Assembly: GCF_003182595.1 (NCBI RefSeq)
Contig: NZ_PDNZ01000001.1
Span: 310,001 to 374,000, forward strand
Origin: Prosthecochloris marina
GTDB lineage: Bacteria > Bacteroidota > Chlorobiia > Chlorobiales > Chlorobiaceae
Reading direction: 5' to 3'
DNA length: 64,000 bases
The stretch's first letter is position 1; each line of letters starts with the position of its first letter. The notes beneath the pieces are model-generated. The model made no database searches, was not told the origin of the DNA, and was given only the letters and a program-made list of their open reading frames with translations. The translations under genes and the position numbers were made by a program. Below are positions 10,649 to 18,618 of this stretch, one piece after another.

Positions 10649-11649
10649 GATCTCTCTTTCCGGGTGAAAAACCTTTCTCCCAACGACTGTTTCTGACGAT
10701 GGATTTTATCGACCCACTCCTCTTTCGAACGGAAAGAAAATTCAAAAACTGTCGTATCCGGCGCGATCCTTTCAAACAGTCCGGCAATCGACGCATGGCT
10801 AAACGCATCATGCTCATCGATCCGGCGCACATGGCGCGCAGCAACCGTAAACCGTTCCCAGAAGGTCTCTGCACCATCGAACGGCTCGTGCATCTCCATA
10901 CTTGCTCGAACATAGTCACCCGACAGGCTCTTGCAGAGGTGCACCGCCTTTACAAGGTCACGATGGCTGCCGAGACGATCGACTTCACCGAGCAGATACG
11001 CCACCGCCTCCTTTTCGCTCGCGAGAAAGCGATTCTTGTTGAGAATATGGCCGGTATCGAGCACCAGACCCGGCTTGGAGTACTCGAGGCGATCGAACAA
11101 CCGGTCGATTTCCCGCACGCTGTCAAGCCGGAAATTGCCCGGCCACCAGAGATTTTCGAACAGGATCCAGCCATCATACGCTGTATCACGGACAACCTCG
11201 TTGATCACATCGGCAGACAGATCGACCATCTCCTCCCAACTCCATGGCGGATTCCAGTTGAAAATGTAGTCGAGCTCGTAATGAACAGGATGAAAAACCA
11301 CATAAGGGCAGTTGAAACGCCTTGCAAGCTCCAGCTGTTCACGGTAACAGGCAACGATCGTCTCCCGGCTGGTCCCACCATAGTACATCTCGATGTTCCT
11401 CTCGTTGTCGAACATCGCCAGGAGTTGCCGCCTGTCGTTGTACCATATCTGTTTGAGCATCACGAAAAAACGCAGGTGAATGCCACCGATGATCTCTCCG
11501 GGGATTGAATCGTACACGTAATCACCTACCGGATAGAGCTCATAACCGTCGAAACCTGTCTCATCGAGCAGAGAAAAAGCATGCTCCCAACGCTCACCGG
11601 CAATGGAAAGATCGTTTGCATGAGTGCTGATATTGAGTAAGAAACGCAT
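10645..11649 (-). CDS. Xylose-isomerase-like TIM-barrel protein (AP endonuclease 2/sugar-phosphate isomerase fold)
   Basis: The 334 residues show the features of the AP-endonuclease-2-like TIM-barrel superfamily. Strand-end motifs carry potential metal ligands: YVVFHPVHY, WILFENLWWPGN, GLVLDTGHILN, AVHLCKS and a late glutamate in TVFEFSF. Such proteins are isomerases, epimerases or endonucleases using a divalent metal. It is the first long gene downstream of the cobalamin riboswitch at 11838-12034 and overlaps the radical SAM gene by 4 nt. A role alongside a radical SAM protein and chelatases is not described to my knowledge. I do not recognise a specific family member. Confidence 0.72.
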   Translation of the reverse strand: MRFLLNISTHANDLSIAGERWEHAFSLLDETGFDGYELYPVGDYVYDSIPGEIIGGIHLRFFVMLKQIWYNDRRQLLAMFDNERNIEMYYGGTSRETIVACYREQLELARRFNCPYVVFHPVHYELDYIFNWNPPWSWEEMVDLSADVINEVVRDTAYDGWILFENLWWPGNFRLDSVREIDRLFDRLEYSKPGLVLDTGHILNKNRFLASEKEAVAYLLGEVDRLGSHRDLVKAVHLCKSLSGDYVRASMEMHEPFDGAETFWERFTVAARHVRRIDEHDAFSHASIAGLFERIAPDTTVFEFSFRSKEEWVDKIHRQKQSLGERFFTRKERS

Positions 11650-11655
11650 GGCCCA

Positions 11656-11826
11656 TTACTTCACTGGTTCGGTAAAAACATCGTTTACCGCAACCGGGAA
11701 AGCATAAAAACAGCGTGCATGCTGGTCGAATCGGCAAGAACATTCAGACCTTTCGATAGAAAAGACAACAAGCTGTGGACAGAGAATGTCCCTATACCTG
11801 TTTCGCGGAAGAGTAATGCACAACAT
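11656..11826 (-). CDS. Short ORF between riboswitch and TIM-barrel gene (leader peptide or small Cys-rich peptide)
   Basis: A 56-codon ORF starts at ATG 11826, 13 nt after the riboswitch L13 hairpin, and stops 6 nt before the TIM-barrel start. It encodes MLCITLPRNRYRDILCPQ and continues with CSCRFDQHARCFYAF, giving five cysteines. No strong Shine-Dalgarno precedes it. Two readings are possible: a leader ORF through which the riboswitch acts on translation or transcript integrity, which fits similar ORFs after three other riboswitches here; or a small peptide substrate for the radical SAM/SPASM protein. It may also be a chance ORF. Confidence 0.3.
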   Translation of the reverse strand: MLCITLPRNRYRDILCPQLVVFSIERSECSCRFDQHARCFYAFPVAVNDVFTEPVK

Positions 11827-11837
11827 ATTGAGATCGA

Positions 11838-12034
11838 TTGCTTTAACCCGAAGCGATAAACACCACGGCAGGTCTTCTGACTCTCCTGAATCTGCCGCCT
11901 TCCCGATCCGGGAGCCCGGTTCAGTGACATCTTGGCAGATCAATATCACCGGCATGAAGCCGGTACAGGATTACAGCAGCGGGTACTGTTCCGGATTTCC
12001 ACCGGATTCCCTTTTAAGCCGGTTGGCAGAAGCC
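11838..12034 (-). promoter_or_regulatory. Cobalamin riboswitch upstream of the CobN/ChlID operon
   Basis: On the minus strand the B12-box elements occur in order: AAAAGGGAATCCGGTG, GGAACAGTACCCGCTGCTGT (P5/L5), GTCACTG, CGGGAAGGC and AGTCAGAAGACCTGCC. A hairpin GCTT-CGGGTTA-AAGC follows (11840-11854), whose loop can pair with the CCCG of L5, as in the kissing-loop switch of class I cobalamin riboswitches. It should repress the operon ending at the left edge when adenosylcobalamin is abundant. Confidence 0.95.
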
Positions 12035-12054
12035 AGCCGACACCGTAGTGTTTG

Positions 12055-12083
12055 TATATACTGTAAAACCCGCTGAAATACAA
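12055..12083 (-). promoter_or_regulatory. Predicted sigma70-type promoter for the riboswitch/CobN operon
   Basis: On the minus strand TTGTAT and TATATA are separated by 17 nt and lie about 20 nt upstream of the riboswitch 5' end. Position and spacing fit a housekeeping promoter; the hexamers are imperfect. Confidence 0.45.
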
Positions 12084-12120
12084 ATTCCCGACTCTTTCGT
12101 TTTTTATCAGCCCTCTCTCC

Positions 12121-12216
12121 TATGGACACCCCTAAAAAGTGCCATGAGCGGTTCGAGAGCAAGGCTGATGGAGCGTAGCAATCGGGGCGTGCAATACGTT
12201 TTTAGAGGTGCCTATA
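12121..12216. repeat. MITE-like inverted-repeat element between divergent riboswitch promoters
   Basis: The 96-bp element has imperfect terminal inverted repeats: TATGGACACCCCTAAAAA on the left matches the reverse complement of TTTTTAGAGGTGCCTATA on the right at 15 of 18 positions. It has no coding capacity. Its interior (CATGAGCGGTTCGAGAGCAA) resembles the interior of the element at 29342-29483 (CATGAGCGATTCAAGTGCAA), so the two are probably one repeat family. It separates the predicted divergent promoters of the CobN operon and the BtuB-type operon. Confidence 0.7.
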
Positions 12217-12251
12217 GGGATGATGTGTTCCCGACAAATAGTACAGCAACT

Positions 12252-12279
12252 TTGCAACGCCGTATTTTTTCATTATAAT
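12252..12279 (+). promoter_or_regulatory. Predicted sigma70-type promoter for the BtuB-type operon
   Basis: TTGCAA and a perfect TATAAT are separated by 16 nt. The predicted start point falls shortly before the cobalamin riboswitch at 12309. Confidence 0.6.
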
Positions 12280-12308
12280 CCATCACTTTTCTGGAATGTT
12301 CTTTCTCA

Positions 12309-12608
12309 ACCGGTGCCTGTGGCGACAAGCCATGGGGTAAAAGGGAATCGTGTGAAAATCACGAACTGTTCCCGCAACTGTCATTACTGGAGCTGATCTC
12401 ATCAGCTCATCTGCGTGAGTCTGCGTCACTGCGTCAACCTTATCGTCCATCCCGGGCGGCGTGGGAAGGCACAGCCTCGATAATGTTTTTCAGTGAGAGT
12501 CAGGAAACCTGCCGGTTGATTATTGCCAAAGTTAACAGGCAAAACACTGTTGTTTACGAAAACAAGCAGCGATTTTCCTGCGGCTCAAACGGCTACGGGA
12601 CCATAGCC
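12309..12608 (+). promoter_or_regulatory. Cobalamin riboswitch upstream of the TonB receptor/ABC importer operon
   Basis: The aptamer runs from ACCGGTGCC to CCTGCCGGT (12309-12517), with AAAAGGGAATCGTGTGAA, ACTGTTCCCGCAACTGT, GTCACTG, GTGGGAAGGC and GAGTCAGGAAACCTGCC. A hairpin GGCTA-CGGGACCA-TAGCC (12591-12608) offers the CGGG loop expected for L13, but it lies 73 nt beyond the aptamer, further than in the other copies, so that part is less certain. Confidence 0.93.
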
Positions 12609-12631
12609 CGGCAATAAGCCCATACCCCGGA

Positions 12632-12754
12632 ATGAAATTCAGTTCGACCTGTTTCAGCATCTATCAAGGCAGTCTGGTGATCCGTAGAGTAAGCCACCGG
12701 TACGTCATGTCTTGTTTAAACGACCATTTTGCAGAACTCCTGCTGAAACGGTGA
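12632..12754 (+). CDS. Short leader ORF after the riboswitch
   Basis: A 40-codon ORF (MKFSSTCFSIYQGS...) begins 23 nt after the putative L13 hairpin, with CCCCGGA just before the ATG, and ends 45 nt before the TonB receptor start. It resembles no family known to me. I list it because short ORFs occupy the same place after three other riboswitches in the window; a chance ORF is possible. Confidence 0.25.
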   Translation: MKFSSTCFSIYQGSLVIRRVSHRYVMSCLNDHFAELLLKR

Positions 12755-12799
12755 AGAACATGCTTTCATCGAAAACAGTAACATTTACCTGACGAAACC

Positions 12800-14908
12800 A
12801 TGCAGCACCCATCATTGACGAAAGGGCTTCTGAAAACTTTTTTCGCATTGCTTCTTCTCCCCTCTTCCGCATTTTCCGGGGAAAACGCTTCCGGAGAAAT
12901 TACCGTACCGGAGATCGTGGTTACCGCCACGAAAACAGAGGAAACTCCGTTTTCACTCCCTGTATCCATAGAAACCGTCTCCTCCTCCGATATCGAACGT
13001 GAGGTCGCTGAAAGCAGCTCAGAACTTATCGAAAAGGTACCGGGAGTCAGCATCGAAGGCAGCGGAATGTGGGAAGCAGCCCCCGTGATCAGGGGTTTTA
13101 GCGGTACCAGGACGCTCGTGCTGATAGATGGAGATCGCGAAAACAATCTCTGGGCGGGGCGCGACCCACTCACACCGTTTATCGGTGCTGCAGATATCGA
13201 GCGAATCGAAATACTCAAGGGCCCTTCTTCGGTGCTCTATGGAAGTGATGCTCTTGGTGGTGTCATCAACTTCATCACGAAAAAACCTGATTTCGCACTG
13301 AACGATGACTGGAGTTTTGCACCGGAAGCATCAGGCACCTACAGTTCGGTCGACGAAGGCTGGCAAGGAAACGTGGCACTTGGCGGAGGAGGTAACGGTT
13401 TCGATTTCCGCATCGATGCTTCAAGCCGGGACCATGGTGACTATACGGATGGAAATGGCAACAAGATCGCAAACAGCCAGTTCGAGGCCATGAGTCTAGG
13501 AGCTCAGGGCCGCTATATGATCGATGATCAGCACGAAGTGTCACTTTCATATCGCCATACCGGCATCGATGACAAGGGAGTCCCCCAGAAAAATAACGCG
13601 CCATGGTCTCACTTCACCAAATTTGACACCGATACCTGGAAAGCAGCGTATACAGCCCGGCAACTCGGAGCCATCGAGGAACTGCTCCTGAAAGGTTGGC
13701 TTGTCGACCAGGAACGGGTATATGACTGCAGAATAAACAGTTCGACGCAACCGATGTATACTCTCAAGAACAACCGGATCGACACCGGAGCAAAAGGAGC
13801 ATCGCTACAGCTCACCTTTGCCCCTACACGGCAAAACACGCTTGTTACCGGGCTCGACTATGTGCACGAAAACGCGGAATCCGCTGAAAAACAGATCAAG
13901 AAAAAAACTTCGAACGGGAAAACCGCAAAAGAAATCACCTTCCCACCCGTCTCCGACGCCCATCGCGATCATATCGGTTTTTTCGCCCAGGATAAACATG
14001 TTTTCCATAACGGTTCCGTCCTGATGGGCGGTCTCCGCTACGACTATTTCAGCGCCGATGCAGAGGACGCACTTTTCAGGACAGTAGTGTATGAACCTGA
14101 CGGACAGACCGTCAAAAAAGTGGTGGAAGAAGTGAACGTTTTCAAAGAAAAGAGCGATCAGGCGCTTACAGCCTCACTCGGCTATGCACATCCGTTGAAC
14201 AAAACAGTGAACCTGACAGCAAACATCGCGACCGGATTCCGCTCGCCTGACATGTTCGAACGCTTCTCCACAAGAGGAGGCAGTTACATCATTCTCGGCG
14301 ATCCCGATCTCGATGCGGAATACTCCTGGAATATCGATTCGGGTATTAAAATCAAATCAGAAACCCTTACCGGTTCATTCTCCATCTTTTATTCCTGGGT
14401 CGAGAACTATATCGACCTTAAGAGCAACCCGGATGTCACCTTCAACGGTATGGAAACAAAAACCTACGTCAACGTTCCGGAAGCCGAAGTGTACGGCTTC
14501 GACGGCGGTGTCACCTGGAGGCCAGCCGAACATCTCTCCCTGTTTGGCAACATAGCGTCGGTGATCGGTAAAAATACAACTGACGGCCAGAGGCTCAACA
14601 CCATCCCGCCGCTCAACGGACTGGTCGGCTTCCGCTGGGAAGACTCGATCAACAGCACCTCGAACTGGTGGATAGAGCTGAACAGCGAAATCTTCGACAA
14701 TCAGGAAAATCCGGCTCCGAATGAAAAGGCAACACCCGGGTATGCGGTTTTCAACATAAGAAGCGGCATCCGATTCAACCGGAACATCGCCCTCTCCGTG
14801 GCAGTCGACAACATCTTTGACAGAGCTTACCGCAGCCATCTCAATTATGCGGATTTTCTTTATGAACCGGGAATCAACCTGAAAACATCCCTCAAGGTCA
14901 CACTCTAA
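12800..14908 (+). CDS. btuB: TonB-dependent receptor, BtuB-like (predicted corrinoid uptake)
   Basis: The 702-residue precursor has a signal peptide ending near SSAFSGENA, then a TonB-box-like EIVVTATKTEE. The plug domain shows LIEKVPGVSIEG, PVIRGFSGTRTLVLIDGDR, RIEILKGPSSVLYGSDALGG and VINFITKKP. The barrel ends in KTSLKVTL. Transport of a large ligand across the outer membrane, energised by TonB, is the family role. The preceding cobalamin riboswitch and the following FecCD permease, ATPase and binding protein genes make B12 or another corrinoid the best prediction. The assignment to BtuB function is contextual, not residue based. Confidence 0.88.
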   Translation: MQHPSLTKGLLKTFFALLLLPSSAFSGENASGEITVPEIVVTATKTEETPFSLPVSIETVSSSDIEREVAESSSELIEKVPGVSIEGSGMWEAAPVIRGFSGTRTLVLIDGDRENNLWAGRDPLTPFIGAADIERIEILKGPSSVLYGSDALGGVINFITKKPDFALNDDWSFAPEASGTYSSVDEGWQGNVALGGGGNGFDFRIDASSRDHGDYTDGNGNKIANSQFEAMSLGAQGRYMIDDQHEVSLSYRHTGIDDKGVPQKNNAPWSHFTKFDTDTWKAAYTARQLGAIEELLLKGWLVDQERVYDCRINSSTQPMYTLKNNRIDTGAKGASLQLTFAPTRQNTLVTGLDYVHENAESAEKQIKKKTSNGKTAKEITFPPVSDAHRDHIGFFAQDKHVFHNGSVLMGGLRYDYFSADAEDALFRTVVYEPDGQTVKKVVEEVNVFKEKSDQALTASLGYAHPLNKTVNLTANIATGFRSPDMFERFSTRGGSYIILGDPDLDAEYSWNIDSGIKIKSETLTGSFSIFYSWVENYIDLKSNPDVTFNGMETKTYVNVPEAEVYGFDGGVTWRPAEHLSLFGNIASVIGKNTTDGQRLNTIPPLNGLVGFRWEDSINSTSNWWIELNSEIFDNQENPAPNEKATPGYAVFNIRSGIRFNRNIALSVAVDNIFDRAYRSHLNYADFLYEPGINLKTSLKVTL

Positions 14909-14985
14909 TAACAACATGATACAGTCTCAAAAGCCGGACACCTGATGAAGAAACAAGAAAAAAACAGTTTCGAATCCTTTTCCGC

Positions 14986-15984
14986 ATGATGAAACAAAGT
15001 CTTATCCTCCTCTCATGCACCCTTTTGCTCCTTCTCGAGGCCATGGTTTCCCTCTGGATAGGGCGCTATCCGGTTTCCCCGGATCAGCTTTTCTCATTCC
15101 TTATCGACCGCCAGAGCACAGATCCCCACCTGCATGCCGTACTGTTTCACATCAGGCTGCCGAGAATCATCGGAGCTGTAGCTGTCGGCGGAGCCCTTTC
15201 TCTTGCCGGTGCGGCCTATCAGGGCATGTTCCGCAACCCGATGGTCAGCCCGGATATTCTCGGTGTCAGTTCAGGAGCAGGATTCGGTGCCGCTCTGGCT
15301 ATCCTGCTCTCACTGCCGGCAATAGCGGTTCAGGCATCGGCGTTTACCGGAGGCGCTATCGCAGTTTTTCTGGCGGTCTGGGTCAGCAGAAGCATCGGCA
15401 AAAATCACAATGCAATTCTTGTGCTTGTTCTCTCCGGCATCGTCATTTCGGCACTGTTCACGGCGCTGATCTCGCTCGTCAAGTATTCAGCCGATCCCGA
15501 AAACAGGCTGCCGGCCATCACGTTCTGGCTGATGGGCAGTCTGGCTGATATCCGCATGCAGGAACTCCCCTATGTTCTTGCGCTCGTAACGGCCGGCAGC
15601 CTGCCGATACTTCTTTCGGGTTGGCGCCTGAACGTGCTCTCGTTCGGCGAAGACGAAGCCAGGGCACTGGGTATCCACACAGATCGTCTGCGTATGATCA
15701 TCATCGGTTCCGCCACGCTCGTAACGGCAAGCGTCATAGCGCTCAGCGGACTCGTAGGCTGGATAGGCCTGGTCATCCCTCACGTTGCAAGAATGATTAC
15801 AGGTCCCGATCACCGTATCCAGCTACCACTCTCCTTTCTTTCCGGAGGTATCGCACTGCTCTTTTTCGACAACCTCGCCCGGTCACTCCTCGCTGTTGAA
15901 ATCCCTATCGGAATCATCACCGCCCTTGCAGGAGCGCCGTTCTTTATCATTTTACTGAAGATCATCTCCCGCGAAACATGGTAG
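14986..15984 (+). CDS. btuC: FecCD/BtuC-type ABC importer permease
   Basis: The 332-residue protein has about ten hydrophobic segments and hallmark FecCD motifs: RLPRIIGAVAVGGALSLAGA, FRNPMVSPDILGVSSGAGFG, FGEDEARALGIH (ATPase-coupling region) and GLVGWIGLVIPHVAR. It belongs to the family importing B12, heme and ferric siderophores across the inner membrane. It starts with two ATG codons (14986, 14989) and overlaps the ATPase gene by 7 nt. Context with the receptor and riboswitch suggests corrinoid import. Confidence 0.9.
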   Translation: MMKQSLILLSCTLLLLLEAMVSLWIGRYPVSPDQLFSFLIDRQSTDPHLHAVLFHIRLPRIIGAVAVGGALSLAGAAYQGMFRNPMVSPDILGVSSGAGFGAALAILLSLPAIAVQASAFTGGAIAVFLAVWVSRSIGKNHNAILVLVLSGIVISALFTALISLVKYSADPENRLPAITFWLMGSLADIRMQELPYVLALVTAGSLPILLSGWRLNVLSFGEDEARALGIHTDRLRMIIIGSATLVTASVIALSGLVGWIGLVIPHVARMITGPDHRIQLPLSFLSGGIALLFFDNLARSLLAVEIPIGIITALAGAPFFIILLKIISRETW

Positions 15985-16784
15985 ATCAAAAGAAACTGCG
16001 GCTACATATACGGGATACCAACCTCGGCTACCGGCTCCGGAAGCCTTTGCTAAAAAGCATCAACCTCTCCATTTCATCGGACGAAACATTCTGCATCCTG
16101 GGACAAAACGGTACGGGCAAAACCACGTTCTTCAAGTCACTCCTGGGTATACTCCCTCCCTTGTCGGGCTCCATCACACTGAATGGAAAACCTCTTGGCA
16201 GTTTCAGCAGAAAAGAGCTCGCCAAGCTCATCGCTTATGTTCCCCAGGCGCACCATACCCCTTTTCCTTACAAGGTCAACGATGTCATTCTTTTCGGCCG
16301 GACCGCACATATGAACTTTTTCGGAAGCCCCGGCAGAAAAGATCTCCTCGTTGTAGACAGCATCCTCGACATGCTCGAGATCAGCCACCTGGCCGATTGT
16401 ATCTATACCGAACTGAGCGGAGGAGAACGCCAGATGGTGGTTATCGCTCGTGCACTTGCACAGGAAGCGGGCCTGCTTATTCTCGATGAACCGGCATCCA
16501 ATCTTGATTACGGCAACCAGGCGCGTCTCTTGAAAAAAATACGTGCACTTGCAGAAGCGAAAACCGGAATTCTGATGACGACGCACCAGCCAGACCAGGC
16601 GTTTCTTCTCGATGCAAAAGTACTGATGCTCTCCAACGGTTCTGTTCTCCATTACGATGATGCTTCGGACGCTTTGCAGCCGGACATTCTCAAAAAGATC
16701 TATGGTGTGAACGTAGAAGTGATCGAAGCCGGCACACCCGGCAAGAATCCATTGAAGGTCTGCAGACCGCTTATCGACAGCTGA
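15978..16784 (+). CDS. btuD: ABC importer ATPase, BtuD/FecE-type
   Basis: The 268-residue ATPase has Walker A GQNGTGKTT (42-50), the signature LSGGERQMV, Walker B LLILDEPASNLD and the switch histidine in MTTHQPDQA. The overlapping permease upstream and the binding protein 13 nt downstream define a complete importer. It energises uptake from the cytoplasmic face of the inner membrane. Confidence 0.92.
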   Translation: MVDQKKLRLHIRDTNLGYRLRKPLLKSINLSISSDETFCILGQNGTGKTTFFKSLLGILPPLSGSITLNGKPLGSFSRKELAKLIAYVPQAHHTPFPYKVNDVILFGRTAHMNFFGSPGRKDLLVVDSILDMLEISHLADCIYTELSGGERQMVVIARALAQEAGLLILDEPASNLDYGNQARLLKKIRALAEAKTGILMTTHQPDQAFLLDAKVLMLSNGSVLHYDDASDALQPDILKKIYGVNVEVIEAGTPGKNPLKVCRPLIDS

Positions 16785-16797
16785 ATAATAAAACAAG

Positions 16798-17850
16798 ATG
16801 ACCATGAAACGCATACCACACTTTCTCTTGTTGCTCTTTTTCATTTCGTGCAGCCTTCCACAACCTTCAGATCATGAGGGAACACAAACCGTCACCGATA
16901 TGGCCGGCAGAACCATGGTCGTACCGGAAACAATGACAAGGGTATATGTCAATCGGCCAGGAAGTATTCTCATGTATGCGATCGATCCCGGGCTGATCGT
17001 GAACCGATCGTTCAACTTTACACCGGAAGCCTCGCAATTTCTTTCCAAATCATACCTCGCGCTCCCTTACACCGAAGGTTCGGCTGAAGAGATCCTGAAA
17101 CTTCAACCGGACATGATTCTCACGTTTTTCGATATCAATCCCGGTTCAGTTGACGAAGCGGATAAACTTGCAGCCAAAACCGGCATTCCGGTCTATCTGG
17201 CTTCACTCCACCTCGATGATTATCCCGAAGTCTTCGAGCGGCTCGGCAGGCTCTTCGACCGTACAACACAAACTTCCGCCATGAACCGCTTCATCGAACG
17301 TCATGTCAATCCGGTGAGAGAGAAAGCGTCTGAAATCGAAAGAAACGAAAAGCTTAGCGTTTATTATGCGGAAGGTGAATACGGACTACATACGGATCCG
17401 GCAGGCTCGATCCATAGCAGGCTTATAGAGATGGTCGGAGGGATCAACGCCACCGATATCGACATTATCAGCCGCAAGGGCATGAGTGAAGTCTCGATGG
17501 AACAGCTACTGATGTGGGACCCCGACGTAGTAATCGTCTGGGCGGGCCTGGGAAAAATAACCCCAACCATGCAGCATATTCAAAAGGATCCGCTCTGGGC
17601 AAGGCTGAAGGCGGCAAAAAACAACCGTATCTACCAAACCCCCTATCTTCCCTACGGCTGGTTCGACCGCCCGGCAAGCATCAACCGGCTGCTCGGCATC
17701 CCCTGGCTTGCAAATCAGCTCTACCCTGAAGTGTACGGCATCGATATCGAGGAGATCGTGCGGGAGTACTTCAAGACATTTTATCACTATGATCTTTCAA
17801 GCACTCAAGCCAGCGACCTGCTGAAAATCACCGAAATCAACAGCAGGTGA
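16798..17850 (+). CDS. btuF: Periplasmic binding lipoprotein of the corrinoid/metal importer (BtuF/FecB family)
   Basis: The 350-residue protein begins with a lipoprotein signal peptide (lipobox around FFISCSL). Conserved class III binding-protein stretches follow: TVTDMAGRTMVVPE, EEILKLQPDMILTF, and a late GLGKITPTMQHIQKDPLWAR resembling the metal-chelate binding lobe. Start codons at 16798 and 16804 are both possible. It closes the plus-strand operon and faces the ABC-2 permease gene with only 21 nt between stop codons; no intrinsic terminator is visible there. Confidence 0.85.
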   Translation: MTMKRIPHFLLLLFFISCSLPQPSDHEGTQTVTDMAGRTMVVPETMTRVYVNRPGSILMYAIDPGLIVNRSFNFTPEASQFLSKSYLALPYTEGSAEEILKLQPDMILTFFDINPGSVDEADKLAAKTGIPVYLASLHLDDYPEVFERLGRLFDRTTQTSAMNRFIERHVNPVREKASEIERNEKLSVYYAEGEYGLHTDPAGSIHSRLIEMVGGINATDIDIISRKGMSEVSMEQLLMWDPDVVIVWAGLGKITPTMQHIQKDPLWARLKAAKNNRIYQTPYLPYGWFDRPASINRLLGIPWLANQLYPEVYGIDIEEIVREYFKTFYHYDLSSTQASDLLKITEINSR

Positions 17851-17871
17851 ACGGATTACTTTAGGAAACCT

Positions 17872-18618
17872 CTATTCGCTGTACTTCCGGATAAGCCTGG
17901 AACCGATGGAGAAAAAAACAACGGCATAACAGACGAGTACGGAGAGGGAAACGACGCCTTCGTTGTCCAAGGCAGTCTTGCGGATGAGGATATTGGTATG
18001 GGTAAGCGGCAGCATGGCCACTACGGTTCCGAGCATCGCGGGCAGACGGTCGACGGGAATGAACGTACCGCAGAAAAACGCCATCGGCAGAATGAAAAAA
18101 TTGTTGTACGTCGAGGTATCCTCATGCGATTTGGCCAGCATCCCCGTAATCACGCCGAGAGAGGCAAAAAGAAAACAGTTTAAGAGAAGGGCCACAAGGA
18201 AAAAAAGCGTCGTCACAAACATACCGGTAAAAAGAAAGCCCGTGCAGATGATCAGGAGAGAGGCGAACAATCCCTTGACCATCCCAGCAAAGACCTCCCC
18301 GAGCATTATCGCCGAAGGAGAAACCGGCGCCAGAACGAAAACCTGAAAGGTCTTGAAATAATGCCTGTTGAGCGTCAGGGCACTCGAAACCCAGGAATAG
18401 GAGTTGTTCATGGAACTCATGGCTACAAGCCCGGGCAACAGGTAAGCGACGTAACTCATACCCCCGACATCGATATTTCTCCCCAGGCCAAGCCCGAACG
18501 TCACGAGATAGATCATAGGCACGACCATCGCGGAAAAAAGATAACCGACGCGAAACAGTTTTCTGCGGAACAACAGCATTTCACGAAGAAACACTGGGTA
18601 CCAGCTCATGGTGTTCAT
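17872..18618 (-). CDS. ABC-2 type transporter permease
   Basis: I choose ATG 18618 (MNTMSWYPVFLREMLLFRRK), whose ATG overlaps the ATPase stop in TAATG; a longer reading would overlap that gene deeply. The roughly 248-residue protein has six hydrophobic helices and the ABC-2 family segment MAFFCGTFIPVDRLP. With the partner ATPase it should form an exporter of the DrrAB/NodIJ type. The substrate is unknown. It sits between corrinoid-uptake and cobyrinate genes, but no riboswitch precedes it. Confidence 0.88.
   Translation of the reverse strand: MNTMSWYPVFLREMLLFRRKLFRVGYLFSAMVVPMIYLVTFGLGLGRNIDVGGMSYVAYLLPGLVAMSSMNNSYSWVSSALTLNRHYFKTFQVFVLAPVSPSAIMLGEVFAGMVKGLFASLLIICTGFLFTGMFVTTLFFLVALLLNCFLFASLGVITGMLAKSHEDTSTYNNFFILPMAFFCGTFIPVDRLPAMLGTVVAMLPLTHTNILIRKTALDNEGVVSLSVLVCYAVVFFSIGSRLIRKYSE

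Noticed and set aside
10699..11508. 269-codon plus-strand ORF opposite the TIM-barrel gene
   Set aside because: It is a shadow of the minus-strand gene; the minus strand fits the operon and has fold motifs.
12121..12216. Considered as an intrinsic terminator or attenuator of the CobN operon leader
   Set aside because: It lies upstream of the promoter rather than in the transcript, and its long terminal repeats and shared interior with 29342-29483 fit a mobile repeat better.
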